From positions 140,276,501 to 140,340,500 of the forward strand of contig CM075347.1 of assembly GCA_037693485.1 (NCBI GenBank): a stretch of 64,000 nucleotides of DNA, in the 5' to 3' direction. Below are positions 54,940-64,000 of this stretch, in pieces. A model generated the notes under the pieces. The model was given only the letters and a program-made list of their open reading frames with translations. It ran no database searches and was not told the origin of the DNA. Position 1 is the stretch's first letter, and the number at the start of each line of letters is the position of its first letter. The translations under genes were made by a program, and so were the position numbers. Origin of the DNA: Kitagawia praeruptora (taxonomy: Eukaryota > Streptophyta > Magnoliopsida > Apiales > Apiaceae).

Positions 54940-56460
54940 AAAACTTTTGTTGAGAGGTGTAATGCTATGATCTTGTGCACAAACTTTCACTAGCAAGTTG
55001 AAGCTAATAGACTCATTGCATGTCTTAAGTAATTAAAATGATATGCTTATGTGTAAGACGATTTGGTTTTCATGCTTTGAGTACAAGTATGTGCATTAGA
55101 AAGAATTCTTTTTGTGACTTGGGATTTATTATCTTTTGACACCAAATGAGCTTTGAGCCTATATGCATGTCTTTTGCATCTTCTTTTTGTTTGCTTGAGT
55201 GTCCACATTGCATTAGCATTGCTAGCACTTGTCTTAGACCTTTCTTGAGATACATGGCATTGAATGAATGATAAAATGATAAAGGCAACTAGGATTAACC
55301 TTCCATTTTCCCATTTTGACATACCTTGCATATGTGATCCATTAGTAGCCTTTTGAGCTTAGCCGTTTTATTCGGTGACACACCACATTACATTCATACC
55401 TAATTTTTTTTAATGGCCTTATTTAATTTTGATCCCTATTTGTCAAAGGCTAGTGAGATTATGAGGGAGTAATAAGGTGTGATAAATGAGTTACTTGTGA
55501 TCATATTTTCATGTTGGGAAATGTTGAGGTTATTTTGTAAATGCTTAGTTTGTGTTTTGAGACTTTTAGAGGATCATTGTGATTGTATATACGTGTTTGT
55601 TTCACTTTGCTTGTAGCTCTAAAAAAAATGAAAAAAAAGTGATAAAAAAAAATTACAAGGCCTTAAAATAAATAAATGCCTTGGAAAAAAAAAGAAAAAA
55701 AAAGAAAGAAAAGAGAGAGCATTTTCATTTGTTGTTTATAGTTCTTGTGCTTTATGATCCTTTGTCTCGGTCTAGATAAATTAATTGTGCTTAATGGTCT
55801 AAGTGTGGGGAAGGCATATGGGTGGATTGTGCAAGTAAATATGGATAATCACTAGCTTTTGACACTTCACCCTATTTGACTTTTCTTGACACACATTGTC
55901 CCTAGCCCCATTACAACCCAAATAAAAGTCCCTTTGATTATCATTATTCATGAATGTTGTGTTTTTAGTTGGATCGATGCCAAGTGTCAAGCGTGTTTAT
56001 GTATATGATGGAATTGAGTGATACACTTAACCTATTCTTGAGCGTAACTCTTTTGTGAGTGAAAGGTGAGGTATTACTTGACATGAATCTGAAAATCCCA
56101 AGACTTCTTGATAGTGTACTCTTGTATACTTAGCATGATTACCAACTCTGTTGTGCATTTGACATGAACTTTTGAGTACTTATGCACATTCTATGAGTAG
56201 ATTATGTGGATACTTGCACCTTTGACACCAAGATTTAGCATTTGCATCTTGATTCTTGAGTTGAGATAGTATGAGTGATCTTGTTTGTGTGGAGTTTCAT
56301 TGGCGTGCATCGAATTCTTGATAGAGAAACTTACTTATTTCTATCATCTCTATTAGTTTACATGTGCTAGATGGATTTTGTGGGTACATTCGCTATAGGC
56401 CCTCACGAGACAAAACTCGTTCTACTAGGGCTGCCTAGAGGTTTAACGGCTTGTTGCATA

Positions 56461-57698
56461 TAGGGCTGATTATTCGGTTATATCCGAACCGAATTATCGA
56501 AAACCGAAATAACCGAAATACCGAATAAGCTCAAAACCATATCCGATTAGTAAACTGAAATAATTTCGGATATTTTACCGAACCGAAATTTTTATTTCGG
56601 TTAAAACCGAATACCAAATAAAAAAACCGAAATAGAAAAAGAAAATTAATTTTCTAAAAATTCTTAAAGCCAATAAACACTTCTGGCAAATTAATTTTCA
56701 AGAAATTCTTTATGCAAAAATGCCATAAGTTTACAGCAGTCATAATCTCATTTTCTAATTATACAATAACTTTACTAGAAATTCAAACGAAACAATACTA
56801 ATAAGTAATATTGTTCCCAGTGGCCAATTCCCAGAGAATGCAAATCAGTAGGCAGTAGGCAGTAGCAAGCCAGCAACACACAGCAAAATAGCAAGGCAAT
56901 ATCCATTGATCAATCCACGGATCACTCAAAACATAAAACATAAACATAAAAACTCAAAAAATACGAAAAGGCCTCATAGAGAAGAATAGAAGATTAGGGT
57001 ATTCGACATATGCTTGTGGTTGTGAGCTTGTCTAGAAATTTATAATCATAGGCCAGAATTAATGAATCAGTTAATTGAATCAATTAGTAGTAGTACCTTT
57101 TGTAGTTTTGTGTTGAACCCAGAATTCCAGAAAGATGAAGTGAATCAAGTGATGAGATTAATCGACTGAAGAGTGTAGATTGAAGAGTCGAGTCTCAACT
57201 CTCAAGATTGGATAGAAAAAAGAAAGAAACTAAATGAAGTTTAAAAAGTAAAAACGGCGACTTGAACAAAATAAAAGATACCTACTAGGATTACTGCTGA
57301 CTGGTCTTACTAGGTCTGGGTAAAAAAATAAATATCATATATATATATATATAGGCTAGTGGTCAAATAGAAACCAATCTTAGAATAGAAACTAGAAACC
57401 AACACTAAATAAATTATATTTCATTTATTCTAATGGCCCCGCCAGGGGCACCTTCACAAAAAGTGTTTAAAATTATTGGCTCCATCCAGCAAAAAAAAAA
57501 AAAAATTACTGTTCACGCTGACGTCACTGCCACGTCAGCAGTGAACAGTATTTTTTTTTTTTTTTGCTGGATGGAGCCAAAAATATTATGAACTTTTTGT
57601 ATTGGGGTACCCCTAATTTGGTCATTAGATTAGCTTGAAATATTTAATTTATGTTTAGTTTCTAGTTTCTATTCTAATTTAGTTTCTATTAGAACAAG

Positions 57699-57746
<48 letters not shown>

Positions 57747-57937
57747 TATTTATATACTTCGGTTATTTCGGTTATTCCGGTTATTTCGGTAAAAAAACCG
57801 AAATAACCGAAATACCGAATAACACAAAAAACCATATCCGAATTAAAACCGAAATATTTCGGTTCGGTTAACCGAACCGAATTATTTCGGTTATTTCGGT
57901 TCGGTATTCGGTTAACCGAACCAAATGCTCAGCCCTA
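56461..57937. mobile_element. Non-autonomous hAT element 2
   Basis: TIRs TAGGGCTGATTATTCGG and, inverted, TAGGGCTGAGCATTTGG, flanked by a perfect 8 bp duplication GTTGCATA (56453-56460 and 57938-57945). Both arms consist of CCGAAATAACCGAA-type units; the right arm is richest (57760-57925). The centre (56640-57350) has no transposase frame. A TIR MITE is nested at 57354-57703. TAGGGxTGAGCAT ends are common in plant hAT elements. Confidence 0.92.
57354..57703. mobile_element. TIR MITE, family 1 copy b, nested in hAT element 2
   Basis: Left end GGCTAGTGGTCAAATAGAAA, right end (inward) AGGGTCTTGTTCTAATAGAA, sitting in (TA)n. Core GGCCCCGCCAGGGGCACCTT at 57434-57453. A hairpin with arms of nearly 50 bp spans 57476-57580: TTGGCTCCATCCAGC, A-run, ACTGTTCAC and its inverse, with TGACGTCA near the loop. 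About the same size and layout as 22858-23219. Confidence 0.8.
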
Positions 57938-58054
57938 GTTGCATATGCTCAATGCAATCGTGTCACCTACGAAAGTGGTGTTAATAAGTTAGCTGTAGTT
58001 TTTTATTTTCTTTCTTTGCCCGAGGACGTGCAAAACCTTAAATGTGGGGATATT

Positions 58055-59332
58055 TGATAAGTAATTATTTATTAATAGTTTATCCCTATATTCTTAGTTT
58101 CTTTTGCACGAAATTGGATTTTATTTAATATGTTTTAATGTTTTATTGTAGGAATCAAGAAAATAAAGGATTGAAGTTGAAATTGGATTTTTTGGAGTTA
58201 ATTCATTCAAAATTCTGATTTTTGGATAGTTTGCGCAACATTTATAGTTTGGGCTCTATCGGGAGTTCTACAAGTCTGTTTGAGGCCCGTAAACAGTCAT
58301 TGGAAAGCTCGGAAGAAGGCCAATATTTCTATCATGGGCTCTGAATTTAATTCTGCTCTGAACAGCCCAGAAAAGTCCAGGAACATCAGCCTAAAATTTT
58401 CCTATTTAGAATTTTATTCTTTTAGGAATATTTCTTTGATTCCTAATAAATCATTAAAACACTTGTATTATATATTAGATAGATAGCGGTTAGAGAGAAG
58501 GGAGGTCACGTAGTTTTAGTTTTAACCGAGAGCAAGAAGGAAAACAAGAGAAGCATCTGGGAGAAGACATAATCAGGCTGGGAGATCGAAGATTGAAGCC
58601 ATTAACAAGTTTTTATCTTTCCTTCATCTTCTATTTTCCTCAATGTTGTTCTTTAAGATGTTGAACTAACTTCTATTCTAGATCCTTGATGGATTCTTGA
58701 GTTTATATTCTTTTTAATTCTCTATTCCATGTTCATTGTGGTCGTTTATATTGATTTGTGTGTAATGCTTTACAAAGAGTAATTAACTTTGTAATTGAAT
58801 CAGTAATTTAGGTGATGCTTGGAAAAGACAACCTAGATTAGACCCAATCAATATAACTTGAGATTAACAATTGTGTTAATTTGTGTTTAGGATAGGAATA
58901 TACCTAATCACCTCGAATAGTCAAATTAGGGCTACGTGTTAATGCTGCTCAAGGATTTAAATTCTACATAGGGATATGGGAATTAATCTTATGAGTTAGA
59001 TTCACTTGAGATTCGGGAGGTCCTTGTGAATATATGTGTACCCTAGACTAGCGATTGGAACATGAAATAGAGAAGATAAGAGATGCTTGCTAAACTCAAG
59101 ATGAAGTTAAAGGCCTAGATATCTTTACTCTTGTTTTATTCTTAATTGATTTGTATAGTTTTATATTTTAGGAGTAGTTTATATATAATCTTGATCTTAT
59201 GTTATTTAACTTGAATTGAGAGAACAATAGTGTTTGGTATTTAACTACTTAAATTAGTCCTCGTGGGAACGAATTTTATACACTACTTGTTCGATACGTG
59301 CACTTGCGTTAGCGATTGTAAAATCGATAACA
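58055..59332 (+). repeat. LARD-like element 3' LTR
   Basis: 1278 bp, TGATAAG...GATAACA, preceded by the purine-rich tract at 58036-58054 and followed by target duplication ATAGA. Confidence 0.95.
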
Positions 59333-59700
59333 ATAGATTTTAAAAAGCAGCCAGCAGTACAGTTGCTATTAGTGTATATATACTTCCAGATATATAGGTT
59401 GAAAAGTTAGTTAGTAACATTTTTATCAATTCTTTGTAACAAACTCATGAATACTCTGTATAGTTTTGCTTCTTCTTCTTGAATGAAATGAGAGCTTCAT
59501 TCATCTACTTTTCTAGCTAGCTAATTTTGTACAATTTTAACTTTAAACTAAATAAATAATATCATTTATTTTTTTCTTTTTTTTGAAATGAATCATATCA
59601 TTTCTAACCTAACTTAACGTTGTGAGTCTCCATTGTCGTATTTAACTTATCAAGCTAAATTCTAAATAAAATGCAAAAAGTCTCTCCAATAGTAAAATAT
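59333..59700. other. Spacer with small T-rich insertion
   Basis: No gene. 59555-59567 (AATAATATCATTT) and 59591-59603 (AATCATATCATTT) flank 23 bases of mainly T ending GAAATG. This resembles the tiny retroposon at 54.9 kb, with one mismatch in the 13 bp repeat. Confidence 0.45.
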
Positions 59701-60076
59701 AGAGTAAATTGCACTTTGATGGCTCGTACTTTGATTTTTTTGCACTTAGATGGCCAAATTTTAAAAGTGAACACTTTAATGTCTGTAGTTTAATTTTTTT
59801 GCACTTAGATGACCAACTTTTAAAAGTGAACACTTTGATTACTTACTTTTTTTTTTGTTTAGCACTTTGATAGGCAAGTTTTTTTTATTTTGACGCTATT
59901 TTTGTCACCAAAGTGCTAAACAAAAAAAAGGTAAGTCATCAAAGTGTTCACTTTAAAAAGTTAGTCATCTAAGTGCAAAAAAATTAAACTACAGCCATCA
60001 AAGTGTTCACTTTTAAAAGTTGGCCATCTAAGTGCAAAAAAATTAAAGTACGAGCCACCAAAGTTCAATTTACTCT
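59701..60076. mobile_element. Palindromic MITE (foldback), 376 bp
   Basis: Ends AGAGTAAATTGCACTTTG and, inverted, AGAGTAAATTGAACTTTG. The two halves are inverted copies over almost the whole length, each holding repeats of GCACTTAGATGGCCAA and GTGAACACTTT words. AATAT flanks both ends (59696-59700 and 60077-60081). No coding potential; an open frame (59642-59833) merely crosses it. Confidence 0.85.
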
Positions 60077-60458
60077 AATATATAAAAAGTAACTAATATT
60101 TTTCTTAGATAACTAAAATTTTTAGATTTTTTTTGGATATCTTTTAGTTAAAAAAATTGAGACATTTTTTTTGTCTCTGATTTTTTTTTTTTTTGGATAT
60201 CTGTTAGTTCAAAATATTAAGACATTTTGAAAATTTGATATGATATGAAAATTTAAACTAGCTAAGATACAAAGCTAAAAAAACAACAGAGGAAAGGCAG
60301 GATATCTGGATGGTGGATTCCGAAGGTTTGGTAACAAATCACAAGGAAACACATTGCAAAAACGACGTCAAGTGCCAAAAACTTCGACCCTTGATTGAAC
60401 TATGTCGAAAACACAACGTACTTTTATGATCGCTCTTCGCCTTTCTTTTCTTTAGAGG

Positions 60459-60612
60459 GAGTCCAAATCCTTTACACCATTTTAGGTATGTCATCCCATG
60501 TTTCATTTTAGGTGGTTGTTTTGATTGGCTCATCTCTCATTAATATAAATGAGATCCCCCTGCATTCACACCAACCACCCAATCAAAAACAACCACATGA
60601 AGATTTGGATTC
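60459..60612. mobile_element. Small MITE with 9 bp target duplication
   Basis: TIR GAGTCCAAATC / GAATCCAAATC and an internal inverted pair GTGGTTGTTTTGATTGG / CCAATCAAAAACAACCAC, flanked by a perfect CTTTAGAGG (60450-60458 and 60613-60621). A 9 bp duplication suggests a Mutator-like origin. Confidence 0.8.
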
Positions 60613-60633
60613 CTTTAGAGGTAATTAATAAAT

Positions 60634-61430
60634 GAGAAAACTGCACTTCATGTACCTGTAGTTTGGCCCTTCCTGCACTTGCAATATTACATTTCTAAAA
60701 CTAGCACATGTAGTACTACACTTCAAAAAATTTTATTTTATGTGTACTCCCGTCAACTCCATCTAACGGAGTTAGTGAATAACCATAATTTCATCTCCGT
60801 CTGACTTTTGCAGTTTCCGGCGAAGCCCAAAACGTCCCGGGGAGCTTCAGTTAAGCAGCAAATCACCAAGGAAATGTTTCTCAACTCATAACTAAACTAC
60901 AACATGCAACAAACAATCCCAAAAATGATCAAAAAGACCAAAATCGATTGATTTCCGGCGAACACTACTACCATGTCCGATGAACTGCATTTTTGCCAAA
61001 AACTCAACCAAATCCAACATTTTAGGTATCAAAATGAAGCTTAGAGCCTCACAAAACTTTCCCCTAACACCAATTACATGGACAATCACTTATATGCATG
61101 AACGACTAAATTTTAAAACCAAGAAAAACCTTTAACTCGTTTTCACCATAAATGCACATAATCACTTCAATTAACCACGTAATTTGATCATATACAATCA
61201 TATGGAGCCTTTAAAACCATCAAAAGGACTGGACTAACACGGATTTGAAAACCCCCAATTTTATTCAAGAACCCTAGAATTCGAATTGCTAACTCCGTTA
61301 GACGGAGTTGACGGAAGTACACATAAAATCAAAATTTTAGAAGTGCAGTACTACATGTGCTAGTTTTGGAAATACAATATTGCAAGTGCAGGAAGGGTCA
61401 AACTACAGGTACACGAAGTGTAGTTTTCTC
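60634..61430. mobile_element. Mutator-like non-autonomous element with long TIRs
   Basis: Long terminal inverted repeats of about 130 bp (GAGAAAACTGCACTTC at the left; GAAGTGTAGTTTTCTC at the right, through to CTCCATCTAACGGAGTTAG / AACTCCGTTAGACGGAG), flanked by a perfect 9 bp duplication TTAATAAAT (60625-60633 and 61431-61439). The 550 bp centre has no transposase. The open frame at 60892-61089 (minus) shows no domain. Confidence 0.88.
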
Positions 61431-61524
61431 TTAATAAATTAATAATAAATTTCGTTTTCCTTGATCATTAATTACTTGTGTTTTTCCTGATGATTATATC
61501 ATCTTCTATATATAATAGCACAAC

Positions 61525-61646
61525 AGGGGATAATTTTGAACCAATAAACCCCCTATGAAAATACAATTTTACCCTTAGATTTTATAGGGGATAATTTTGA
61601 ACCAATAAACCCCCTATGAAAATACAATTTTACCCTTAGATTTTAG
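61525..61646. repeat. 61 bp tandem duplication
   Basis: Two copies beginning AGGGGATAATTTTGAACC at 61525 and 61586, almost identical. No gene. Confidence 0.85.
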
Positions 61647-61679
61647 AAAATTACATGAAGTTGCCACTACTCTTTTATT

Positions 61680-61770
61680 CACACAAAAAATTTGAGTAAA
61701 TTATGTTCTTATGGGGAATTGAACTCATGTCCTCCTCAAAAAAACTCATCCTTATAACCATTGAGCTACT
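61680..61770 (-). mobile_element. tRNA-derived SINE head
   Basis: On the minus strand, TAGCTCAATGG (61758-61768) fits the Pol III A box and GAGTTCAATTCCC (61714-61726) the B box, about 40 bases apart. Between them the sequence does not fold as a complete tRNA, so it is a SINE promoter rather than a tRNA gene. The ends of the copy are not defined. Confidence 0.6.
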
Positions 61771-61821
61771 GGATATTTGTTTACCCTAGCGGGTGGATAT
61801 TAGTTTACCCTAGCGGGTGGA

Positions 61822-62244
61822 GTAGTGTCTTGGAAGTTTTCTAGACAGACTATAATAACTCGGTCTACTTTTGAGGCTGAGTTGTGTGCATTAGATGCCA
61901 CGGGGACTGAGGCTGAATGGTTACATGGACTGATGTCAATGTTACCTGTAGTAAGTCGTGCACTTCCTGCTTTTGCTGTTCATTGTGATAGCCGTACAAC
62001 TATCGACAAGATTAACAGCAAGAAGTATAATGTGAAAACAAAGAGACATATCCAAGTTAGACTAAAGTCTATAAGGGGTCTAATGTCTGAAAGGATTATT
62101 GTTGTTGAGTTTATTGGAACTCAAGAAAACCTAGCTGATCCTTTGACTAAAGGGCTTGAGCATGCTATAGTCCTTAAGTCTAGGTTGGGGATGGGACTGA
62201 TAGCCCATAATGATTCATCTATAGCGGGAACCCAATACACATGA
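61822..62244 (+). pseudogene. Copia RNase H, C-terminal fragment
   Basis: VSWKFSRQTIITRSTFEAEL is the start of the Copia RNase H (catalytic Glu in STFEAE). HCDSRTTIDKI carries the next Asp, then KTKRHIQVRLKSIRGL and VEFIGTQENLADPLTKGL, the last conserved motif of Copia Pol. The frame opens from a GTG-like codon at the breakpoint and not from a real start. Everything upstream (gag to RT) is missing, replaced near 61780-61822 by a short repeated sequence (TTTACCCTAGCGGGTGGA twice). Stop at 62242-62244. Confidence 0.85.
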
Positions 62245-62780
62245 GAGGAGATCCCTCGAAAGTGTATTCAATGTGGTAATAACAAGTTGTAAGGGTGAAT
62301 TGGTTGTACCTTAACTACATAGATTGATACTCACGTATCTGGAGTCTATCCCCTGTAAACCTATAAGGTACTGTCACTGCCAGAATAGCAAGAGTTATTT
62401 GAACTCTGAATGGGGTCAAGTCATATGACGAGATGCTAACAGTACATCTCTGGAGATGCCCAGTTAAGCGAATGTAATTGTGTGGTCGCAATTAGAGGAA
62501 AGGGTTATTCCTTGAAGCATTCGACGAACAGGATCGAGACATGACCATTAACGTCTCAAAGCCGTAGATTAGAGCACCACAGCCTTTGACTTGTCGTCGT
62601 CTATGGAGTGTGGTTACACCAAACGGATAAAGATTCAAGGTGAAACATTCCATCTGAATCCGGTAACCATCGAAGTAGAGGACTTAGGAGGGTTCAAACC
62701 CGGAAGGGTACCTACTCTGAAAAACAAGTCATGATGAGGATAGATATGTATTTGAATTTCTGTATGGATTTGTGAGGGAT

Positions 62781-63752
62781 TGCTAGAAAATGGAAAGTTT
62801 GAGGCATATTTATAATATGTTCTTGATGTAATTTCCTGAAACTAACAAGTGGAAGTTGTTCCTTGTAATGAGGACTTAAACTTTCATGTTTGGATCTAAG
62901 ACATTTTCTTAGTGGAATCCATAAATAAATTGAGTTGAAAGAAGAATTGATTATTGGTTTATTTTAACAGGATTCAGATTTATTTGTTACAACAGTACTG
63001 GAAATTTGGATCAGTATTTGAATTAAATCCTGATGGAAATTTAGATCAGTACTTGGAAAAAATCCTGATGGACTTGGTTAGACATCAAATACTAATGGGC
63101 TAAATCCTGATGGATATCAGTTCCTGATGAGTACTAAATCCTGATCCTGATGGACACTAAATTCTGATATTACTGATGACTAAATCCTGATGCAGTTAAT
63201 GAAATTAAATCAGAATATTTACTTTCCTTTTATGGTGTATCAGTTACGTTTATTTTTGGTATTATATATACAATACAGAAAGAATGAACGTAGATATAAG
63301 AGATACGTCCTAAGGATAGAAGTACGATCTGTTTTCTTCTTTCTCTGTTCTCTCTCGATACATTCAGTAGAAACACATAATTCTCAGGCGAACTGAGGTG
63401 CTGGTCGCTATTTATCACTGGAGTATTTGTGAACCCTTTGATCGGTGCTGTTTTATCCTGTAAGTGATATTGCTGCAACCCAATCACAACGTAAGTGGGG
63501 CAATATTCTCTTCAAGAACAACCAAGTCTTCTTGAAGGGCTTGGTGACTCAGCTGTTCTTCTCTCTCTAATCAGTAGTTGCTAAAGCTTCTGTGGGAGAT
63601 AAGTATTCTTGCTTTTCTTGTTAATTACAGTCTCTGATTATACTTTTATTTATGCCTTCGTGTTTTGTTTCGTTATTTGGATAATTGACTGTTCTTATTT
63701 TAATATATATCACTACCTCATTGTTGCGTTGCTTAGTGTAATATACCCAACA
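62781..63752 (+). repeat. 3' LTR of truncated Copia element
   Basis: Starts TGCTAGAAAATGG directly after the purine tract and ends ATATACCCAACA. It contains a cluster of AAATCCTGATGGA variants at about 63020-63190. With only one LTR the boundaries rest on the PPT and the TG...CA ends. Confidence 0.7.
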
Positions 63753-64000
63753 AGACTTGCATTACAATATAAAATTTGAAAGTTTACAATGAGTCAATAA
63801 CCTAAAGAAATGTTAGTGGTTTTTCAAATGAAAGATGCTTTGACCTTTGCCCCCCGAATGTCGTTAGCTTGTTCTTTTCCTTTTTAAGTTGTTAAGTATC
63901 TCCAACCATTAAAAATCTTTAGGTAAAAGTGTCGATTAAATGCCATATATAAAGATTTCAGAGAATATGTAAAATAATTTCATTTCCAACGGGACATTAC
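63753..64000. other. No recognisable feature
   Basis: AT-rich sequence to the window edge; no gene or element end seen. Confidence 0.5.

Larger units (their letters stand above)
53660..56460 (+). other. Non-coding interior of the LARD-like element
   Basis: No gag-pol motif in any frame. It includes less AT-rich sequence at 53850-54520 without a convincing ORF (54109-54294 is open but has no recognisable domain). A conserved-looking hairpin lies at 54685-54706 and a tiny retroposon at 54900-54921. Confidence 0.6.
49312..59332 (+). mobile_element. Young non-autonomous LTR element (LARD-like), 10 kb
   Basis: 5 bp target duplication ATAGA at 49307-49311 and 59333-59337. LTRs 49312-50597 and 58055-59332 (TGATAAGTAA ... 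GATAACA) differ by eye at about ten substitutions plus one 8 bp indel in 1.28 kb. PBS TGGCGCCGCTGCCGGGG at 50604-50620 and purine-rich TTAAATGTGGGGATATT before the 3' LTR show plus orientation and a Ty3/Gypsy origin. No gag, protease, RT or integrase is readable in the 7.4 kb interior. It holds one 226-codon ORF, non-coding sequence with Gypsy-typical words (GGGAGGCAACCCAAG), and nested hAT elements. Confidence 0.9.
61822..63752 (+). mobile_element. 5'-truncated Copia element (RNase H, 3' UTR and 3' LTR)
   Basis: Plus-strand remnant: RNase H 61822-62244, about 535 bp of non-coding tail, PPT-like TTTGTGAGGGAT at 62769-62780, then one LTR 62781-63752. No target duplication can be tested because the left end is lost. 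Confidence 0.8.

Noticed and set aside
61714..61768. A true tRNA gene on the minus strand
   Set aside because: A and B boxes are present but no acceptor stem or anticodon arm can be drawn; SINE is the better reading.
63190..63487. Open frames on both strands in the last LTR
   Set aside because: Short, overlapping on opposite strands and confined to LTR sequence.

Overview
The window is nuclear DNA from a flowering plant, most likely a eudicot. It shows AT-rich spacers, GT-AG introns, and plant-type LTR retrotransposons, an L1-type LINE with a C-terminal RNase H, CACTA, hAT, Mutator-like and Stowaway-like DNA elements, a tRNA-derived SINE and a PPR pseudogene. The family or species cannot be fixed from the sequence alone. 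There is no bacterial, organellar or CRISPR content.

Layout. 1-7672: a Ty3/Gypsy element of the dual-RNase-H (Tat-like) type, minus strand, sharing its left LTR with a second partial copy that runs off the window. 8442-13700: a nearly full-length LINE, minus strand. 13979-15487: a non-autonomous TIR element. 16575-22767: a Copia element with nearly identical LTRs but no readable integrase or RT, whose right LTR carries a Stowaway-like MITE. 22858-23219: a foldback-type MITE. 23279-24170: a truncated copy of a host gene. 24513-34970: a Copia element (TSD CTAGC) whose left LTR is split by a 5.7 kb CACTA element (TSD AAA), which itself holds a solo LTR (TSD AACAT). 35322-36875: a PPR pseudogene. 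38117-38920: exons of an unrecognised gene. 39357-41515: a five-exon gene, the fuller relative of the 23.3 kb copy, with one frameshift. 41.5-49.3 kb: AT-rich repeat-derived spacer with Helitron-like ends. 49312-59332: a young 10 kb LTR element (TSD ATAGA) with no gag-pol but one 226-residue ORF; two hAT elements and a MITE are nested in it. 59.5-61.8 kb: a cluster of small TIR elements and a SINE. 61.8-63.75 kb: the 3' end of another Copia element with its LTR.

How it fits together. Almost all of the window is transposable-element DNA. Removing the insertions leaves a small host island, in the order truncated gene copy - PPR pseudogene - unrecognised gene - five-exon gene. Target-site duplications read directly from the sequence give an insertion order: host locus, then Copia (24.5 kb), then CACTA, then solo LTR; and separately the LTR element at 49.3 kb, then hAT (56.5 kb), then MITE (57.35 kb). 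The LTR pairs of the elements at 16.6 kb and 49.3 kb are nearly identical, so transposition here is recent although neither element encodes a complete machinery. Such elements would depend on enzymes supplied from elsewhere.

All comparisons were made by eye. Domain names rest on recognised motifs, not on database searches.
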